64,000 nt of DNA from Paratinospora sagittata (GCA_035771175.1 CM069590.1:28968821-29032820), one strand, 5' to 3'. Counted from the stretch's first letter, positions 1 to 11,336 are shown. Made by a program: numbers and translations. Notes: a model not told the origin generated them from the letters alone.

Positions 1-1589
1 ATTAGACTTGAGATATGTCTTCGTTCTTCGAGCTTGATCTTTGTAGAATTCGAAAGCTATTGTTTGATGTGTTCTTGATGCAAAACAGGTGATGTGTTCC
101 TTTTTGATGTGTTATCTTATCGAGACCACTTCATATACTTAGAGTTTAAACAATGGATAGCCTCTGCAAATCTTAGCACACAAGGGATAAAATGAAGAAC
201 TAGCTGAACATCAAGACAGATTGCAATTTTGATTCAATTCGAAGCCTTTTTTTTGCAAAGGCAAGAATCATTACTTTCTTCTCTTGAAAAACTCTTCGAA
301 AAGCTCAATCTAACTTGCAAATATCGTGCGTGTTGTATTTTTGAAAATCAGAGAATGAGTGTTTTATTAAATTTGAAGTTGAAGGTTAAAGAGCAAGAGT
401 ACTACAAAATGATTTGAATTCAAAACATTGTTCAATCTAAAGTTTTTTGGGCGTGCGAGACAATGGGAATCATCTAGGTGTTACTAGAGAATATTTCAAT
501 TAAGATAACCTGGCGAAACTGTGAAGGAATAGAAAAATCGAGCAAGCAGAAGTGCCCACGTTTTTCTCGTTAGAAATATCAGATTTTAGTCTAAGACGTG
601 CCAATTGCTGGATAGCCTTATTTTTGAAAAATTAATATTTTGACACTAAAGAACCATTTCATTGACTCAAAACACTTTGATATAAGATTAAACACTTTTA
701 AATAATTCAAAACTCATTAAAATTATGATTAAAAGCTTTCAGAAAATAATTTTTTTCAAAATGAAATACTATACCGAAAGTGATTTTGAAGACTTTGCAA
801 TTTTCAGAGTTTTAGTGCTGAGATTGATCGAGGGGTTACCCTACACACCAAAGATCAAACTAATGCATTAGACACGAGATATGTCTTCGTTCTTCGAGCT
901 TGATCATTGTAGAATTCGAAAGCTATTGTTTGATGTGTTCTTGATGCAAAACAGGTGATGTGTTCCTCTTTGATGTGTTATCTTACCGAGACCACTTCAT
1001 ATACTTAGAGTTTTAAACAATGGATAGCCTCTGCAAATCTTAGCACACAAGGGATAAAATGAAGAACTAGCTGAACATCAAGACAGATTGCAATTTTGAT
1101 TCAATTCGAAGCCTTTTTTTGCAAAGGCAAGAATCATTACTTTCTTCTCTTGAAAAACTCTTCGAAAAGCTCAATCTAACTTGCAAATATCGTGCGTGTT
1201 GTATTTTTGAAAATCAGAGAATGAGTGTTTTATTAAATTTGAAGTTGAAGGTTAAAGAGCAAGAGTACTACAAAATGATTTGAATTCAAAACATTGTTCA
1301 ATCTAAAGTTTTTTGGGCGTGCGAGACAATGGGAATCATCTAGGTGTTACTAGAGAATATTTCAATTAAGATAACCTGGCGAAACTGTGAAGGAATAGAA
1401 AAATCGAGCAAGCAGAAGTGCCCACGTTTTTCTCGTTAGAAATATCAGATTTTAGTCTAAGACGTGCCAATTGCTGGATAGCCTTATTTTTGAAAAATTA
1501 ATATTTTGACACTAAAGAACCATTTCATTGACTCAAAACACTTTGATATAAGATTAAACACTTTTAAATAATTCAAAACTCATTAAAAT

Positions 1590-4500
1590 TATGATTAAAA
1601 GCTTTCAGAAAATAATTTTTTTCAAAATGAAATACTATACCGAAAGTGATTTTGAAGACTTTGCAATTTTCAGAGTTTTAGTGCAGAGAGTGATCGAGCG
1701 GTTACCCTACACACCAAAGATCAAACTAATGCATTAGACTTGAGATATGTCTTCGTTCTTCGAGCTTGATCTTTGTAGAATTCGAAAGCTATTGTTTGAT
1801 GTGTTCTTGATGCAAAACAGGTGATGTGTTCCTTTTTGATGTGTTATCTTATCGAGACCACTTCATATACTTAGAGTTTAAACAATGGATAGCCTCTGCA
1901 AATCTTAGCACACAAGGGATAAAATGAAGAACTAGCTGAACATCAAGACAGATTGCAATTTTGATTCAATTCGAAGCCTTTTTTTTGCAAAGGCAAGAAT
2001 CATTACTTTCTTCTCTTGAAAAACTCTTCGAAAAGCTCAATCTAACTTGCAAATATCGTGCGTGTTGTATTTTTGAAAATCAGAGAATGAGTGTTTTATT
2101 AAATTTGAAGTTGAAGGTTAAAGAGCAAGAGTACTACAAAATGATTTGAATTCAAAACATTGTTCAATCTAAAGTTTTTTGGGGGTGCGAGACAATGGGA
2201 ATCATCTAGGTGTTACTAGAGAATATTTCAATTAAGATAACCTGGCAAAACTGTGAAGGAATAGAAAAATCGAGCAAGCAGAAGTGCCTACATTTTTCTC
2301 GTTAGAAATATAAGATTTTAGTCTAAGACGTGCAAATTGCTGGATAGCCTTATTTTTGAAAAATTAATATTTTGACACTAAAGAACCATTTCATTGACTC
2401 AAAACACTTTGATATAAGATTAAACACTTTTAAATAATTCAAAACTCATTAAAATTATGATTAAAACCTTTCAGAAAACATTTGTTTCAAAATGAAATAC
2501 TATATCGAAAGTGATTTTGAAGACTTTGCAATTTTCAGAGTTTTAGTGCTGAGAGTGATCGAGCGGTTACCCTACACACCAAAGATCAAACTAATGCATT
2601 TGACATGAGATATGTCTTCGTTCTTCGAGCTTGATCTTTGTAGAATTCGAAAGCTATTGTTTGATGTGTTCTTGATGCAAAACAGGTGATGTGTTCCTTT
2701 TTGATGTGTTATCTTATCGAGACCACTTCATTTACTTAGAGTTTAAACAATGGATAGCCTCTGCAAATCTTAGCACACAAGGGATAAAATGAAGAACTAG
2801 CTGAACATCAAGACAGATTGCAATTTTGATTCAATTCGAAGCCTTTTTTTTGCAAAGGCAAGAATCATTACTTTCTTCTCTTGAAAAACTCTTCGAAAAG
2901 CTCAATCTAACTTGCAAATATCGTGCGTGTTGTATTTTTGAAAATCAGAGAATGAGTGTTTTATTAAATTTGAAGTTGAAGGTTAAAGAGCAAGAGTACT
3001 ACAAAATGATTTGAATTGAAAACATTGTTCATTCTAAAGTTTTTTGGGCGTGCGAGACAATGGGAATCATCTAGGTGTTACTAGAGAATATTTCAATTAA
3101 GATAACCTGGCAAAACTGTGAAGGAATAGAAAAATCGAGCAAGCAGAAGTGCCCACGTTTTTCTCGTTAGAAATATCAGATTTTAGTCTAAGACGTGCAA
3201 ATTGCTGGATAGCCTTATTTTTGAAAAATTAATATTTTGACACTAAAGAACCATTTCATTGACTCAAAACACTTTGATATAAGATTAAACACTTTTAAAT
3301 AATTCAAAACTCATTAAAATTATGATTAAAACCTTTCAGAAAACATTTGTTTCAAAATGAAATACTATATCGAAAGTGATTTTGAAGACTTTGCAATTTT
3401 AAGAGTTTTAGTGCTCAGATTGATCGAGCGGTTACCCTACACACCAGAGATCAAACTAATTCATTAGACATGAGATATGTCTTCGTTCTTCGAGCTTGAT
3501 CATTGTAGAATTCGAAAGCTATTGTTTGATGTGTTCTTGATGCAAAACAGGTGATGTGTTCCTCTTTGATGTGTTATCTTACCGAGACCACTTCATATAC
3601 TTAGAGTTTTAAACAATGGATAGCCTCTGCAAATCTTAGCACACAAGGGATAAAATGAAGAACTAGCTGAACATCAAGACAGATTGCAATTTTGATTCAA
3701 TTCGAAGCCTTTTTTTGCAAAGGCAAGAATCATTACTTTCTTCTCTTGAAAAACTCTTCGAAAAGCTCAATCTAACTTGCAAATATCGTGCGTGTTGAAT
3801 TTTTGAAAATCAGAGAATGAGTGTTTTATAAAATTTGAAGTTGAAGGTTAAAGAGCAAGAGTACTAAAAAATGATTTGAATTCAAAACATTGTTCAATCT
3901 AAAGTTTTTTGGGGGTGCGAGACAATGGGAATCATGTAGGTGTTACTAGAGAATATTTCAATTAAGATAACCTGGCAAAACTGTGAAGGAATAGAAAAAT
4001 CGAGCAAGCAGAAGTTCCCACATTTTTCTCGTTAGAAATATCAGATTTTAGTCTAAGACGTGCAAATTGCTGGATAGCCTTATTTTTGAAAAATTAATAT
4101 TTTGACACTAAAGAACCATTTCATTGACTCAAAACACTTTGATATAAGATTAAACACTTTTAAATAATTCAAAACTCATTAAATGATTAAAAGCTTTCAG
4201 AAAATAATTTTTTTCAAAATGAAATACTATACCGAAAGTGATTTTGAAGACTTTGCAATTTTCAGAGTTTTAGTGCAGAGAGTGATCGAGCGGTTACCCT
4301 ACACACCAAAGATCAAACTAATGCATTAGACTTGAGATATGTCTTCGTTCTTCGAGCTTGATCTTTGTAGAATTCGAAAGCTATTGTTTGATGTGTTCTT
4401 GATGCAAAACAGGTGATGTGTTCCTTTTTGATGTGTTATCTTATCGAGACCACTTCATATACTTAGAGTTTAAACAATGGATAGCCTCTGCAAATCTTAG

Positions 4501-6773
4501 CACACAAGGGATAAAATGAAGAACTAGCTGAACATCAAGACAGATTGCAATTTTGATTCAATTCGAAGCCTTTTTTTTGCAAAGGCAAGAATCATTACTT
4601 TCTTCTCTTGAAAAACTCTTCGAAAAGCTCAATCTAACTTGCAAATATCGTGCGTGTTGTATTTTTGAAAATCAGAGAATGAGTGTTTTATTAAATTTGA
4701 AGTTGAAGGTTAAAGAGCAAGAGTACTACAAAATGATTTGAATTCAAAACATTGTTCAATCTAAAGTTTTTTGGGGGTGCGAGACAATGGGAATCATCTA
4801 GGTGTTACTAGAGAATATTTCAATTAAGATAACCTGGCAAAACTGTGAAGGAATAGAAAAATCGAGCAAGCAGAAGTGCCTACATTTTTCTCGTTAGAAA
4901 TATAAGATTTTAGTCTAAGAAGTGCAAATTGCTGGATAGCCTTATTTTTGAAAAATTAATATTTTGACACTAAAGAACCATTTCATTGACTCAAAACACT
5001 TTGATATAAGATTAAACACTTTTAAATAATTCAAAACTCATTAAAATTATGATTAAAACCTTTCAGAAAACATTTGTTTCAAAATGAAATACTATATCGA
5101 AAGTGATTTTGAAGACTTTGCAATTTTCAGAGTTTTAGTGCTGAGAGTGATCGAGCGGTTACCCTACACACCAAAGATCAAACTAATGCATTTGACATGA
5201 GATATGTCTTCGTTCTTCGAGCTTGATCTTTGTAGAATTCGAAAGCTATTGTTTGATGTGTTCTTGATGCAAAACAGGTGATGTGTTCCTTTTTGATGTG
5301 TTATCTTATCGAGACCACTTCATTTACTTAGAGTTTAAACAATGGATAGCCTCTGCAAATCTTAGCACACAAGGGATAAAATGAAGAACTAGCTGAACAT
5401 CAAGACAGATTGCAATTTTGATTCAATTCGAAGCCTTTTTTTTGCAAAGGCAAGAATCATTACTTTCTTCTCTTGAAAAACTCTTCGAAAAGCTCAATCT
5501 AACTTGCAAATATCGTGCGTGTTGTATTTTTGAAAATCAGAGAATGAGTGTTTTATTAAATTTGAAGTTGAAGGTTAAAGAGCAAGAGTACTACAAAATG
5601 ATTTGAATTGAAAACATTGTTCATTCTAAAGTTTTTTGGGCGTGCGAGACAATGGGAATCATCTAGGTGTTACTAGAGAATATTTCAATTAAGATAACCT
5701 GGCAAAACTGTGAAGGAATAGAAAAATCGAGCAAGCAGAAGTGCCCACGTTTTTCTCGTTAGAAATATCAGATTTTAGTCTAAGACGTGCAAATTGCTGG
5801 ATAGCCTTATTTTTGAAAAATTAATATTTTGACACTAAAGAACCATTTCATTGACTCAAAACACTTTGATATAAGATTAAACACTTTTAAATAATTCAAA
5901 ACTCATTAAAATTATGATTAAAACCTTTCAGAAAACATTTGTTTCAAAATGAAATACTATATCGAAAGTGATTTTGAAGACTTTGCAATTTTAAGAGTTT
6001 TAGTGCTCAGATTGATCGAGCGGTTACCCTACACACCAGAGATCAAACTAATTCATTAGACATGAGATATGTCTTCGTTCTTCGAGCTTGATCATTGTAG
6101 AATTCGAAAGCTATTGTTTGATGTGTTCTTGATGCAAAACAGGTGATGTGTTCCTCTTTGATGTGTTATCTTACCGAGACCACTTCATATACTTAGAGTT
6201 TTAAACAATGGATAGCCTCTGCAAATCTTAGCACACAAGGGATAAAATGAAGAACTAGCTGAACATCAAGACAGATTGCAATTTTGATTCAATTCGAAGC
6301 CTTTTTTTGCAAAGGCAAGAATCATTACTTTCTTCTCTTGAAAAACTCTTCGAAAAGCTCAATCTAACTTGCAAATATCGTGCGTGTTGAATTTTTGAAA
6401 ATCAGAGAATGAGTGTTTTATAAAATTTGAAGTTGAAGGTTAAAGAGCAAGAGTACTAAAAAATGATTTGAATTCAAAACATTGTTCAATCTAAAGTTTT
6501 TTGGGGGTGCGAGACAATGGGAATCATGTAGGTGTTACTAGAGAATATTTCAATTAAGATAACCTGGCAAAACTGTGAAGGAATAGAAAAATCGAGCAAG
6601 CAGAAGTGCCCACATTTTTCTCGTTAGAAATATCAGATTTTAGTCTAAGACGTGCAAATTGCTGGATAGCCTTATTTTTGAAAAATTAATATTTTGACAC
6701 TAAAGAACCATTTCATTGACTCAAAACACTTTGATATAAGATTAAACACTTTTAAATAATTCAAAACTCATTA
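1590..6773. repeat. Tandem trimer HOR, 2592-bp period
   Basis: A three-monomer block is duplicated at an offset of 2592 bp: roughly 1590-4181 matches 4182-6773. Private variants repeat at this offset. 'attagacttgag' occurs at 1733 and 4325, 'tttgacatgag' at 2598 and 5190, and 'tgttgaattttt' with 'gtactaaaaaatg' in the third monomer of each. The copies are close to identical, with a few differences such as 'gttccca' near 4015 against 'gtgccca' near 6607. The limits are approximate; they are placed where the linked variants (aagctttcag against acctttcag, and the 4-bp deletion near 4183) change. Confidence 0.8.
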
Positions 6774-7385
6774 AAATTATGATTAAAACCTTTCAGAAAA
6801 CATTTTTTTCAAAATGAAATACTATATCGAAAGTGATTTTGAAGACTTTGCAATTTTCAGAGTTTTAGTGCTGAGAGTGATCGAGCGGTTACCCTACACA
6901 CCAAAGATCAAACTAATGCATTAGACATGAGATATGTCTTCGTTCTTCGAGCTTGATCTTTGTAGAATTCGAAAGCTATTGTTCGATGTGTTCTTGATGC
7001 AAAACAGGTGATGTGTTCCTTTTTGATGTGTTATCTTATCGAGACCACTTCATATACTTAGAGTTTAAACAATGGATAGCCTCTGCAAATCTTAGCACAC
7101 AAGGGATAAAATGAAGAACTAGCTGAACATCAAGACAGATTGCAATTTTGATTCAATTCGAAGCCTTTTTTTGCAAAGGCAAGAATCATTACTTTCTTCT
7201 CTTGAAAAACTCTTCGAAAAGCTCAATCTAACTTGCAAATATCGTGCGTGTTGTATTTTTGAAAATCAGAGAATGAGTGTTTTATTAAATTTGAAGTTGA
7301 AGGTTAAAGAGCAAGAGTACTACAAAATGATTTGAATTGAAAACATTGTTCAATCTAAAGTTTTTTGGGCGTGCGAGACAATGGG

Positions 7386-7390
7386 AATCA
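7386..7390. repeat. Target site duplication, left copy (AATCA)
   Basis: The five satellite bases directly before the 5' LTR are AATCA, identical to 15875-15879. Uninterrupted monomers carry a single 'gggaatcatctagg' at this place. A 5-bp duplication is the normal size for Ty3/gypsy integrases. Confidence 0.95.
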
Positions 7391-7472
7391 TGTAATACCC
7401 TGTATTTCACATAAAAAAAAAAAAAAAAAAAAAAAATTACTATTTGAAATTTTTACTATTTGGGCAACGCCC

Positions 7473-7772
7473 GAACGTTCAGGCGCCTGCCAGAACGTTC
7501 AGGCGGCATGCCAGAACGTTCAGGTGCCTGCCAGAACGTTCAGGCGCCATGCCAGAACGTTCAGGCGCCTGCCAGAACGTTCAGGCGCCTGCCAGAACGT
7601 TCAGGCGCCATGCCAGAACGTTCAGGCGCCTGCCAGAACGTTCAGGCGGCATGCCAGAACGTTTAGGCGCCTGCCAGAACGTTCAGGCGCCATGCCAGAA
7701 CGTTCAGGCGCCTGCCAGAACGTTCAGACGCCTGCCAGAACGTTCAGGCGCCTGCCAGAACGTTCAGGCGCA
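7473..7772 (+). repeat. U3 tandem array of GAACGTTC units, 15 copies
   Basis: Units alternate between 20 bp (agaacgttcaggcgcctgcc) and 21 bp (catgcc or ggcatgcc endings). Each holds the 8-bp palindrome GAACGTTC, and most also hold the palindrome GGCGCC. One unit is altered (gaacgttt near 7655) and one has 'cagacgcc'. The array sits directly upstream of the TATA box, in U3, where enhancers act. aGAAcgTTCa fits the nGAAnnTTCn core of heat-shock elements; AACGTT also has the ACGT core used by bZIP factors. The function is inference. Long Arg/Pro-rich translations across it are artefacts of the repeat. Confidence 0.93.
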
Positions 7773-7781
7773 CAAAATCTC

Positions 7782-7788
7782 TATATAA
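7782..7788 (+). promoter_or_regulatory. TATA box of the 5' LTR promoter
   Basis: 'tatataa' within 'ctctatataagaaacc', about 10 bp after the end of the GAACGTTC array and the only strong TATA motif in the LTR's first half. It predicts RNA start about 30 bp downstream (near 7815), followed by a CT-rich stretch. The predicted start marks the U3/R border. Confidence 0.75.
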
Positions 7789-7890
7789 GAAACCTCCTCA
7801 TTTCTCATTTCTCACACCAAATCACCTTCTCTTGTGATTTTTCTTCTCCTTTCTACGCATTCTAAGTTTTTAGTCTTTGAGACTCCCGGT

Positions 7891-7979
7891 GCGGTGCAAC
7901 AAATTTCTGTCCGGAGGAGAGCGCCAGATCTGAAAGCGGTGCAACGAAGTTCCGTCCGGAGAAAAGCACCAGATCTGAA
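7891..7979 (+). repeat. 44-bp direct duplication after the TATA box
   Basis: Two imperfect copies, 7891-7934 and 7936-7979, both begin 'gcggtgcaac' and end 'ccagatctgaa', with 'gtccggag' in the middle. They lie in the predicted transcribed leader (R/U5). The same pair is at 14886-14974 in the 3' LTR, where one substitution lies in the second copy. Confidence 0.85.
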
Positions 7980-8305
7980 GGTGGGAACGAAACATAGGTT
8001 TGCGTGTTTCATAACTTTTATTAAAGTTTACATTCAATTATTATTATGTCTACTATTCATTTACACTGCATTATATCAATAATGTTTATGACCTGAATGT
8101 CCTAACCTTGCACGTCGTGATACCGACCCTAATAAGGATCACTAGACGATGCCAAAGTCAGTCTAAATGTCAAGAAAAGACCAGACCAGTAGACTAGACT
8201 AGTTCATGCATTGGCATCATACATATCACCACCTAGGGACGTATATGGTTTATGACTCATAGAATAGTTAGAAGCATTGCTCACTATTCATATTATTTCT
8301 CTGGA

Positions 8306-8451
8306 GAGGGACGTACATGTGAACCTGGCTACGCCGGGGAGGGACATCAGTACGTGAATCCAGAGCATCGTTCCTGAGGAGGGACGTACAGTGAGAACCT
8401 GGCTTCGCCCGGGGAAGGACACCAGTACGTGAACTCAGGCGATGTACGCTC
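8306..8451 (+). repeat. 73-bp direct duplication in R/U5
   Basis: Two diverged copies (about 8306-8378 and 8379-8451) share the order 'gagggacgtac', 'gaacctggct', 'cgccggggagggac' or 'cgcccggggaaggac', and 'cagtacgtgaa'. The GC-rich core contrasts with the AT-rich surroundings and could fold in RNA. The same pair is at 15301-15446 in the 3' LTR. Confidence 0.8.
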
Positions 8452-8884
8452 ATCAAACCATTAGTACGTGACGGTGTCATGCATACATACATATTGATTG
8501 ATTATGATGCTTACATGTGTATTTAAGATATTTGATATTGAAGTATGCTTTATTAATTGTTATACTCATGCACTATTTACCCACTGAGCGCGTTAAGCTC
8601 ACTCCAATATTATCAAATCTTTCACAGGAAATTAGGGTGGACTGGGTGCAGGTTATGGGGCCCACATTTTGTACCCTTTGTATGAATCATTGGGGATTTT
8701 GGGAGTATGTTCCCTTGACCATTTTATGTACAAAAGTATTCTGAATTATATGAAATCAGATTTGTACTGTGTACTGTATTTCCGCTGCGTACTCTGTTAT
8801 TACCATTATGATTGTTCCAAATGCACGCCCCGTCCGAGAGTGTACCGCCGGTTTAGGCGCGTCCGGGCGGGGTGTGACATTTAA

Positions 8885-8895
8885 TGGTATCAGAG
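8885..8895 (+). promoter_or_regulatory. Primer-binding site, initiator-Met tRNA
   Basis: 'tggtatcagag' begins five bases (tttaa) after the 5' LTR. It matches the first 11 bases of the usual plant PBS TGGTATCAGAGC, complementary to the 3' end of tRNA-iMet; the next base is a rather than c. This is where minus-strand DNA synthesis would start. This PBS is common in plant Ty3/gypsy elements. Confidence 0.88.
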
Positions 8896-9045
8896 AGTAC
8901 GGTCCACGGCCCGCCCAAGTCCACCAAATTAGGGAAAGAAACTATAGTTGATTTAAAAATACATATAGTAACAATTTATTAGAAATTATATGTATAGTTA
9001 TTATTGAATATATGTATCTATATACATTAGTGTATATGAGGTACG

Positions 9046-9048
<3 letters not shown>

Positions 9049-9078
<30 letters not shown>

Positions 9079-9257
9079 CGAAAAAATTTTTATTTTTCGA
9101 AAATTATTTATTCAAAAAGAAAAAAAAAAAAAAAAAAAAAATTCGAAAAATTTTTATTTTTTGAAAATTATTTATCCAAAAAAAAAAAAAAAAAAAAAAA
9201 ACAAAACAAAAAAAAAAAAATTTCGAAAATTTTTTATTTTTCAAAAATTATTTATTC

Positions 9258-9289
<32 letters not shown>

Positions 9290-9331
9290 AAAAAAAATTT
9301 ATTTTTCGAAAAATATTTATTCGAATATTCG

Positions 9332-9364
<33 letters not shown>

Positions 9365-9368
9365 GAAA
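9049..9368 (+). repeat. Poly-A / TTCGAA leader repeats
   Basis: Five long A tracts (9049-9076, 9120-9141, 9178-9201, 9258-9284, 9332-9360) alternate with related AT-rich segments containing 'ttcgaaa', 'ttttatttttcg' and 'ttatttattc'. The unit is about 70-80 bp with four full copies and a partial fifth. The segments between the tracts are partly self-complementary. A Lys-rich open frame across it is a by-product of the A tracts. Homopolymer lengths here are likely to be sequencing- and slippage-prone. Confidence 0.85.
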
Positions 9369-9793
9369 CTATATATGACATATATATACATTTTAAATAG
9401 TTGATTTTTGAAAACTATATATAGTTATGAGTCGATATGTCTATACATGTGAATACGACATATATACATCTAACCGCCTAATGAAAGAAAATTTCATGAT
9501 GGCATAAACATCAACAGAAAACTCGAAAATAATGTCTAGCAGACAAGACATAAATCTTAAAATAATTAAATATGTCTATACATTCATATGTAAATATGAC
9601 ATATATACACATTCCAAATAGTTAATTTTTGGACACTATATATAGTTATGATGAAATATGTCTATACATTCATAAGTGAATACGACATATCTGCATCAAA
9701 TCACTAATGAAGAAAATCTCATGCTGGCATAAACATCAACAGAACACTCGAAACAAATGTCTAGCAGACAAAGCATAAATCTTAAAAATATTA
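9369..9793 (+). repeat. ~200-bp direct duplication in the leader
   Basis: Two copies, about 9369-9568 and 9592-9793, share in order 'atatgacatatata', 'aaatagtt', 'actatatatagttatga', 'atatgtctataca', 'gaatacgacatat', 'ggcataaacatcaacaga', 'aatgtctagcagacaa' and 'cataaatctta'. They differ by point changes and short indels, so the duplication is older than the LTR divergence. It lies between PBS and ORF1, inside the candidate intron. No coding frame is visible. Confidence 0.85.
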
Positions 9794-9845
9794 GGAATAT
9801 ATTTTGTGTCTTTCACACAAATTTATTTTCCTTTCAGCAAAAAGA

Positions 9846-11336
9846 ATGACCTCAAGGGAGGGAACATCTTCTACTAGCAGGGAACCAATTCCCACTAGAC
9901 TAACGGAATTGTCCAAACGAGAGGTTGTGACTATGAGGAGCATCGACAATGGCGATCTCCGCCTCCGTCCAATCCTTCATGACAAACTCGCAGCACTGGA
10001 TTGGTTAAATATAACCAAAGTCGAGGGTCAAGTCTCTTACAACTTGGTTCGATCCTTCTATGAAGCCATGAATCACGTGGGACTTCACGGAGATGAGATC
10101 AGCCCTCACTTAGAGACAACACTCATGGGAACAACAATTCCTATCAACATCGAGATTATTGCTCGACTTTTAGAGATTCCGATTGAGGCAATAATTATTG
10201 ATCCACATGATCCCCAGGCAGTTGCAGCGATCGCCGAATCTAATGCACAACTGTTTAATTTCGTCGCCAAAGAGCCATACACTCAATCAACATACACCAA
10301 CCTCCCAAACAATCATCTTAAGCCATCTCTTGTCGGCCTCGGAAAGATTGTATACGGCAAACATCTTGCCAGAAAGGGGTACTAGGGGCACTATGTCAAG
10401 GGCCCAACTCCTTGTGTTGTATTGCATAGAGAAGAAAATAAAAGTGTCCCTACCACACATCATCATCCAACAAATGTTAAGGGTAATTCAAAACCCTTTA
10501 ACAAAGGAATTCCTCGGTTACGGAGTCTTGATTATGAGGATACTTTCCGCGGCAAACGTTGACACTTTCGATGGAACGTCAAAGCTGATCACTGAACCAG
10601 TTACCGCATCCTCTATCTTCAAGACATATGGCACAAGTGGAGGGGTAACTGACGAAGAGGTATTCGGCACGGCAAACAGAACTGCCGAAAGAATGAGGGA
10701 CAAGCACGGGCGTTGCCTTCGCAAATGTCGACGCAAGATGCCTGTCAGAGACGGCCCAAATAATGATTCAAATCCCAATCCTACATCAAACCCAGCCCTG
10801 AATACTGATCCAATTGATCCACCACTTACTGACGAAGAATTATATGCCACACTAAATTCGCCACTACAAAGTCATGATAGACAAGGTCCACAAGCACATC
10901 CACCAACTTGGAACGTACAAACTCAAGGCAACACTTCGTACCAAAGAGTTCCACCTTCTGCGGTACAGTATCAGCCCGTTCCACAAGTTGCTGTAAACCA
11001 ACAACAACAGTACTGGGCCTCACCAAATCTTGGAGGGCCAAACATTCCAATGAGCCCATTGTTTCCAACTTTTTCATCTCAAACAAACCAAATTATCCAA
11101 GGGGTTCCGGTTAGGGGATCCCCACACAATCAATACAACTATGTTCCCCCTATGAACCACCCATACAACCAATACTTTCCTCAAATGCCTATGGCCTACC
11201 CAGCCACAATCTTGTATTAACTCGTTTGCCAAACCCCAACGTAGAGCGGGCAAACTCTCAACCTTCTGTTAGTAGTCATTCTGTACATAACAGTAGATCT
11301 CGGAGAAATGGTGGTAGGCAAGAACGCCAAAATTGA
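9846..11336 (+). pseudogene. Extra ORF1 upstream of gag, frameshifted
   Basis: The frame from the ATG at 9846 runs to a TAG at 10383-10385. The coding signal continues without a gap in the next frame up to TAA at 11218-11220, so one base appears inserted near 10383. The first part (about residues 45-110, 'LRPILHDKLAALDWLN', 'LVRSFYEAMNHVG', 'ARLLEIPIEAI') and the following segment ('SRAQLLVLYCIEKKIK') resemble, by recall, the 'putative plant transposon protein' domain found in extra ORFs of some plant retrotransposons. A basic patch (CLRKCRRK) and a Pro/Gln/Asn/Tyr-rich tail follow. From 11211 the original frame is again open to a TGA at 11334-11336 with an Arg/Ser-rich end, hinting at a second frameshift. 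The ATG at 9846 follows a splice-acceptor-like site. No enzymatic function can be assigned. It is not homologous in any obvious way to the gag at 12117. Confidence 0.65.

Larger units (their letters stand above)
1..7390. repeat. Left part of ~865-bp satellite array
   Basis: Head-to-tail tandem repeat. Taking the 'attagac' motif (variant 'tttgac') as monomer start, starts fall at 1, 867, 1733, 2598, 3463, 4325, 5190, 6055 and 6920, giving periods of 866, 866, 865, 865, 862, 865, 865 and 865 bp. The 862-bp monomer (3463-4324) lost 4 bp near 4183. The sequence is AT-rich, monomers are very similar to each other, and no conserved coding frame exists. Each monomer carries a cluster of three 'gatgtgtt' motifs about 65-120 bp from its start and two EcoRI-type gaattc sites. 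The array stops at 7390 only because a retrotransposon inserted there. It is interpreted as centromeric or pericentromeric satellite; position on the chromosome cannot be seen here. Confidence 0.97.
7391..8879 (+). repeat. 5' LTR (1489 bp)
   Basis: Runs from TGTAATACCC to GGGTGTGACA. Order inside: 24-A tract (7413-7436), 15-unit GAACGTTC tandem array (7473-7772), TATA box (7782-7788), a ~44-bp duplication (7891-7979), a ~73-bp duplication (8306-8451), and a GC-rich end. Outside the A tract and tandem array it matches the 3' LTR except for two visible G/A differences: near 7966 (gaaaagcacc against gaaaaacacc) and near 8814 (gattgttcc against gattattcc). Length differs from the 3' LTR by 72 bp, fully explained by 10 fewer As and three fewer array units (62 bp). 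Confidence 0.96.
9041..9837 (+). other. Candidate leader intron
   Basis: A 797-bp, strongly AT-rich stretch begins with a good plant donor (gag|gtacgt at 9041) and ends with a pyrimidine-rich acceptor (ttattttcctttcag, AG at 9836-9837). The first ATG after the acceptor is the ORF1 start at 9846. Plant introns are typically A/U-rich, which would explain the contrast with the GC-richer LTR end and ORF1. Removal would bring the ORF1 ATG close to the U5 leader. No RNA evidence is available; the motifs could be fortuitous. Confidence 0.4.

Noticed and set aside
229..417. Repeated 62-codon open frame in satellite monomers (also 1961, 2826, 4553, 5418, 19097, 19954)
   Set aside because: It starts at a non-ATG codon, depends on the T-run length (8 against 7), and is broken by taa in other monomers (tgttgaattttt). 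It recurs only because the DNA repeats; no sign of coding constraint.
7473..7772. CRISPR-like array
   Set aside because: Units are joined directly with no unique spacers, inside a plant LTR with TATA box and target duplication. It is a U3 minisatellite.
7365..7865. Arg/Pro/Gly-rich open frames across the LTR tandem arrays (also 14377-14860)
   Set aside because: Three overlapping frames are open at once because the 20/21-bp unit lacks stops. This is a property of the DNA repeat, not a protein.
8517..8884. Short open frames in the LTR R/U5 part (copies at 15512-15894)
   Set aside because: No recognisable domain, they overlap each other in different frames, and they lie within untranslated leader sequence.
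9161..9400. Lys-rich open frame in the leader
   Set aside because: Produced by A tracts; no start context and no complexity.
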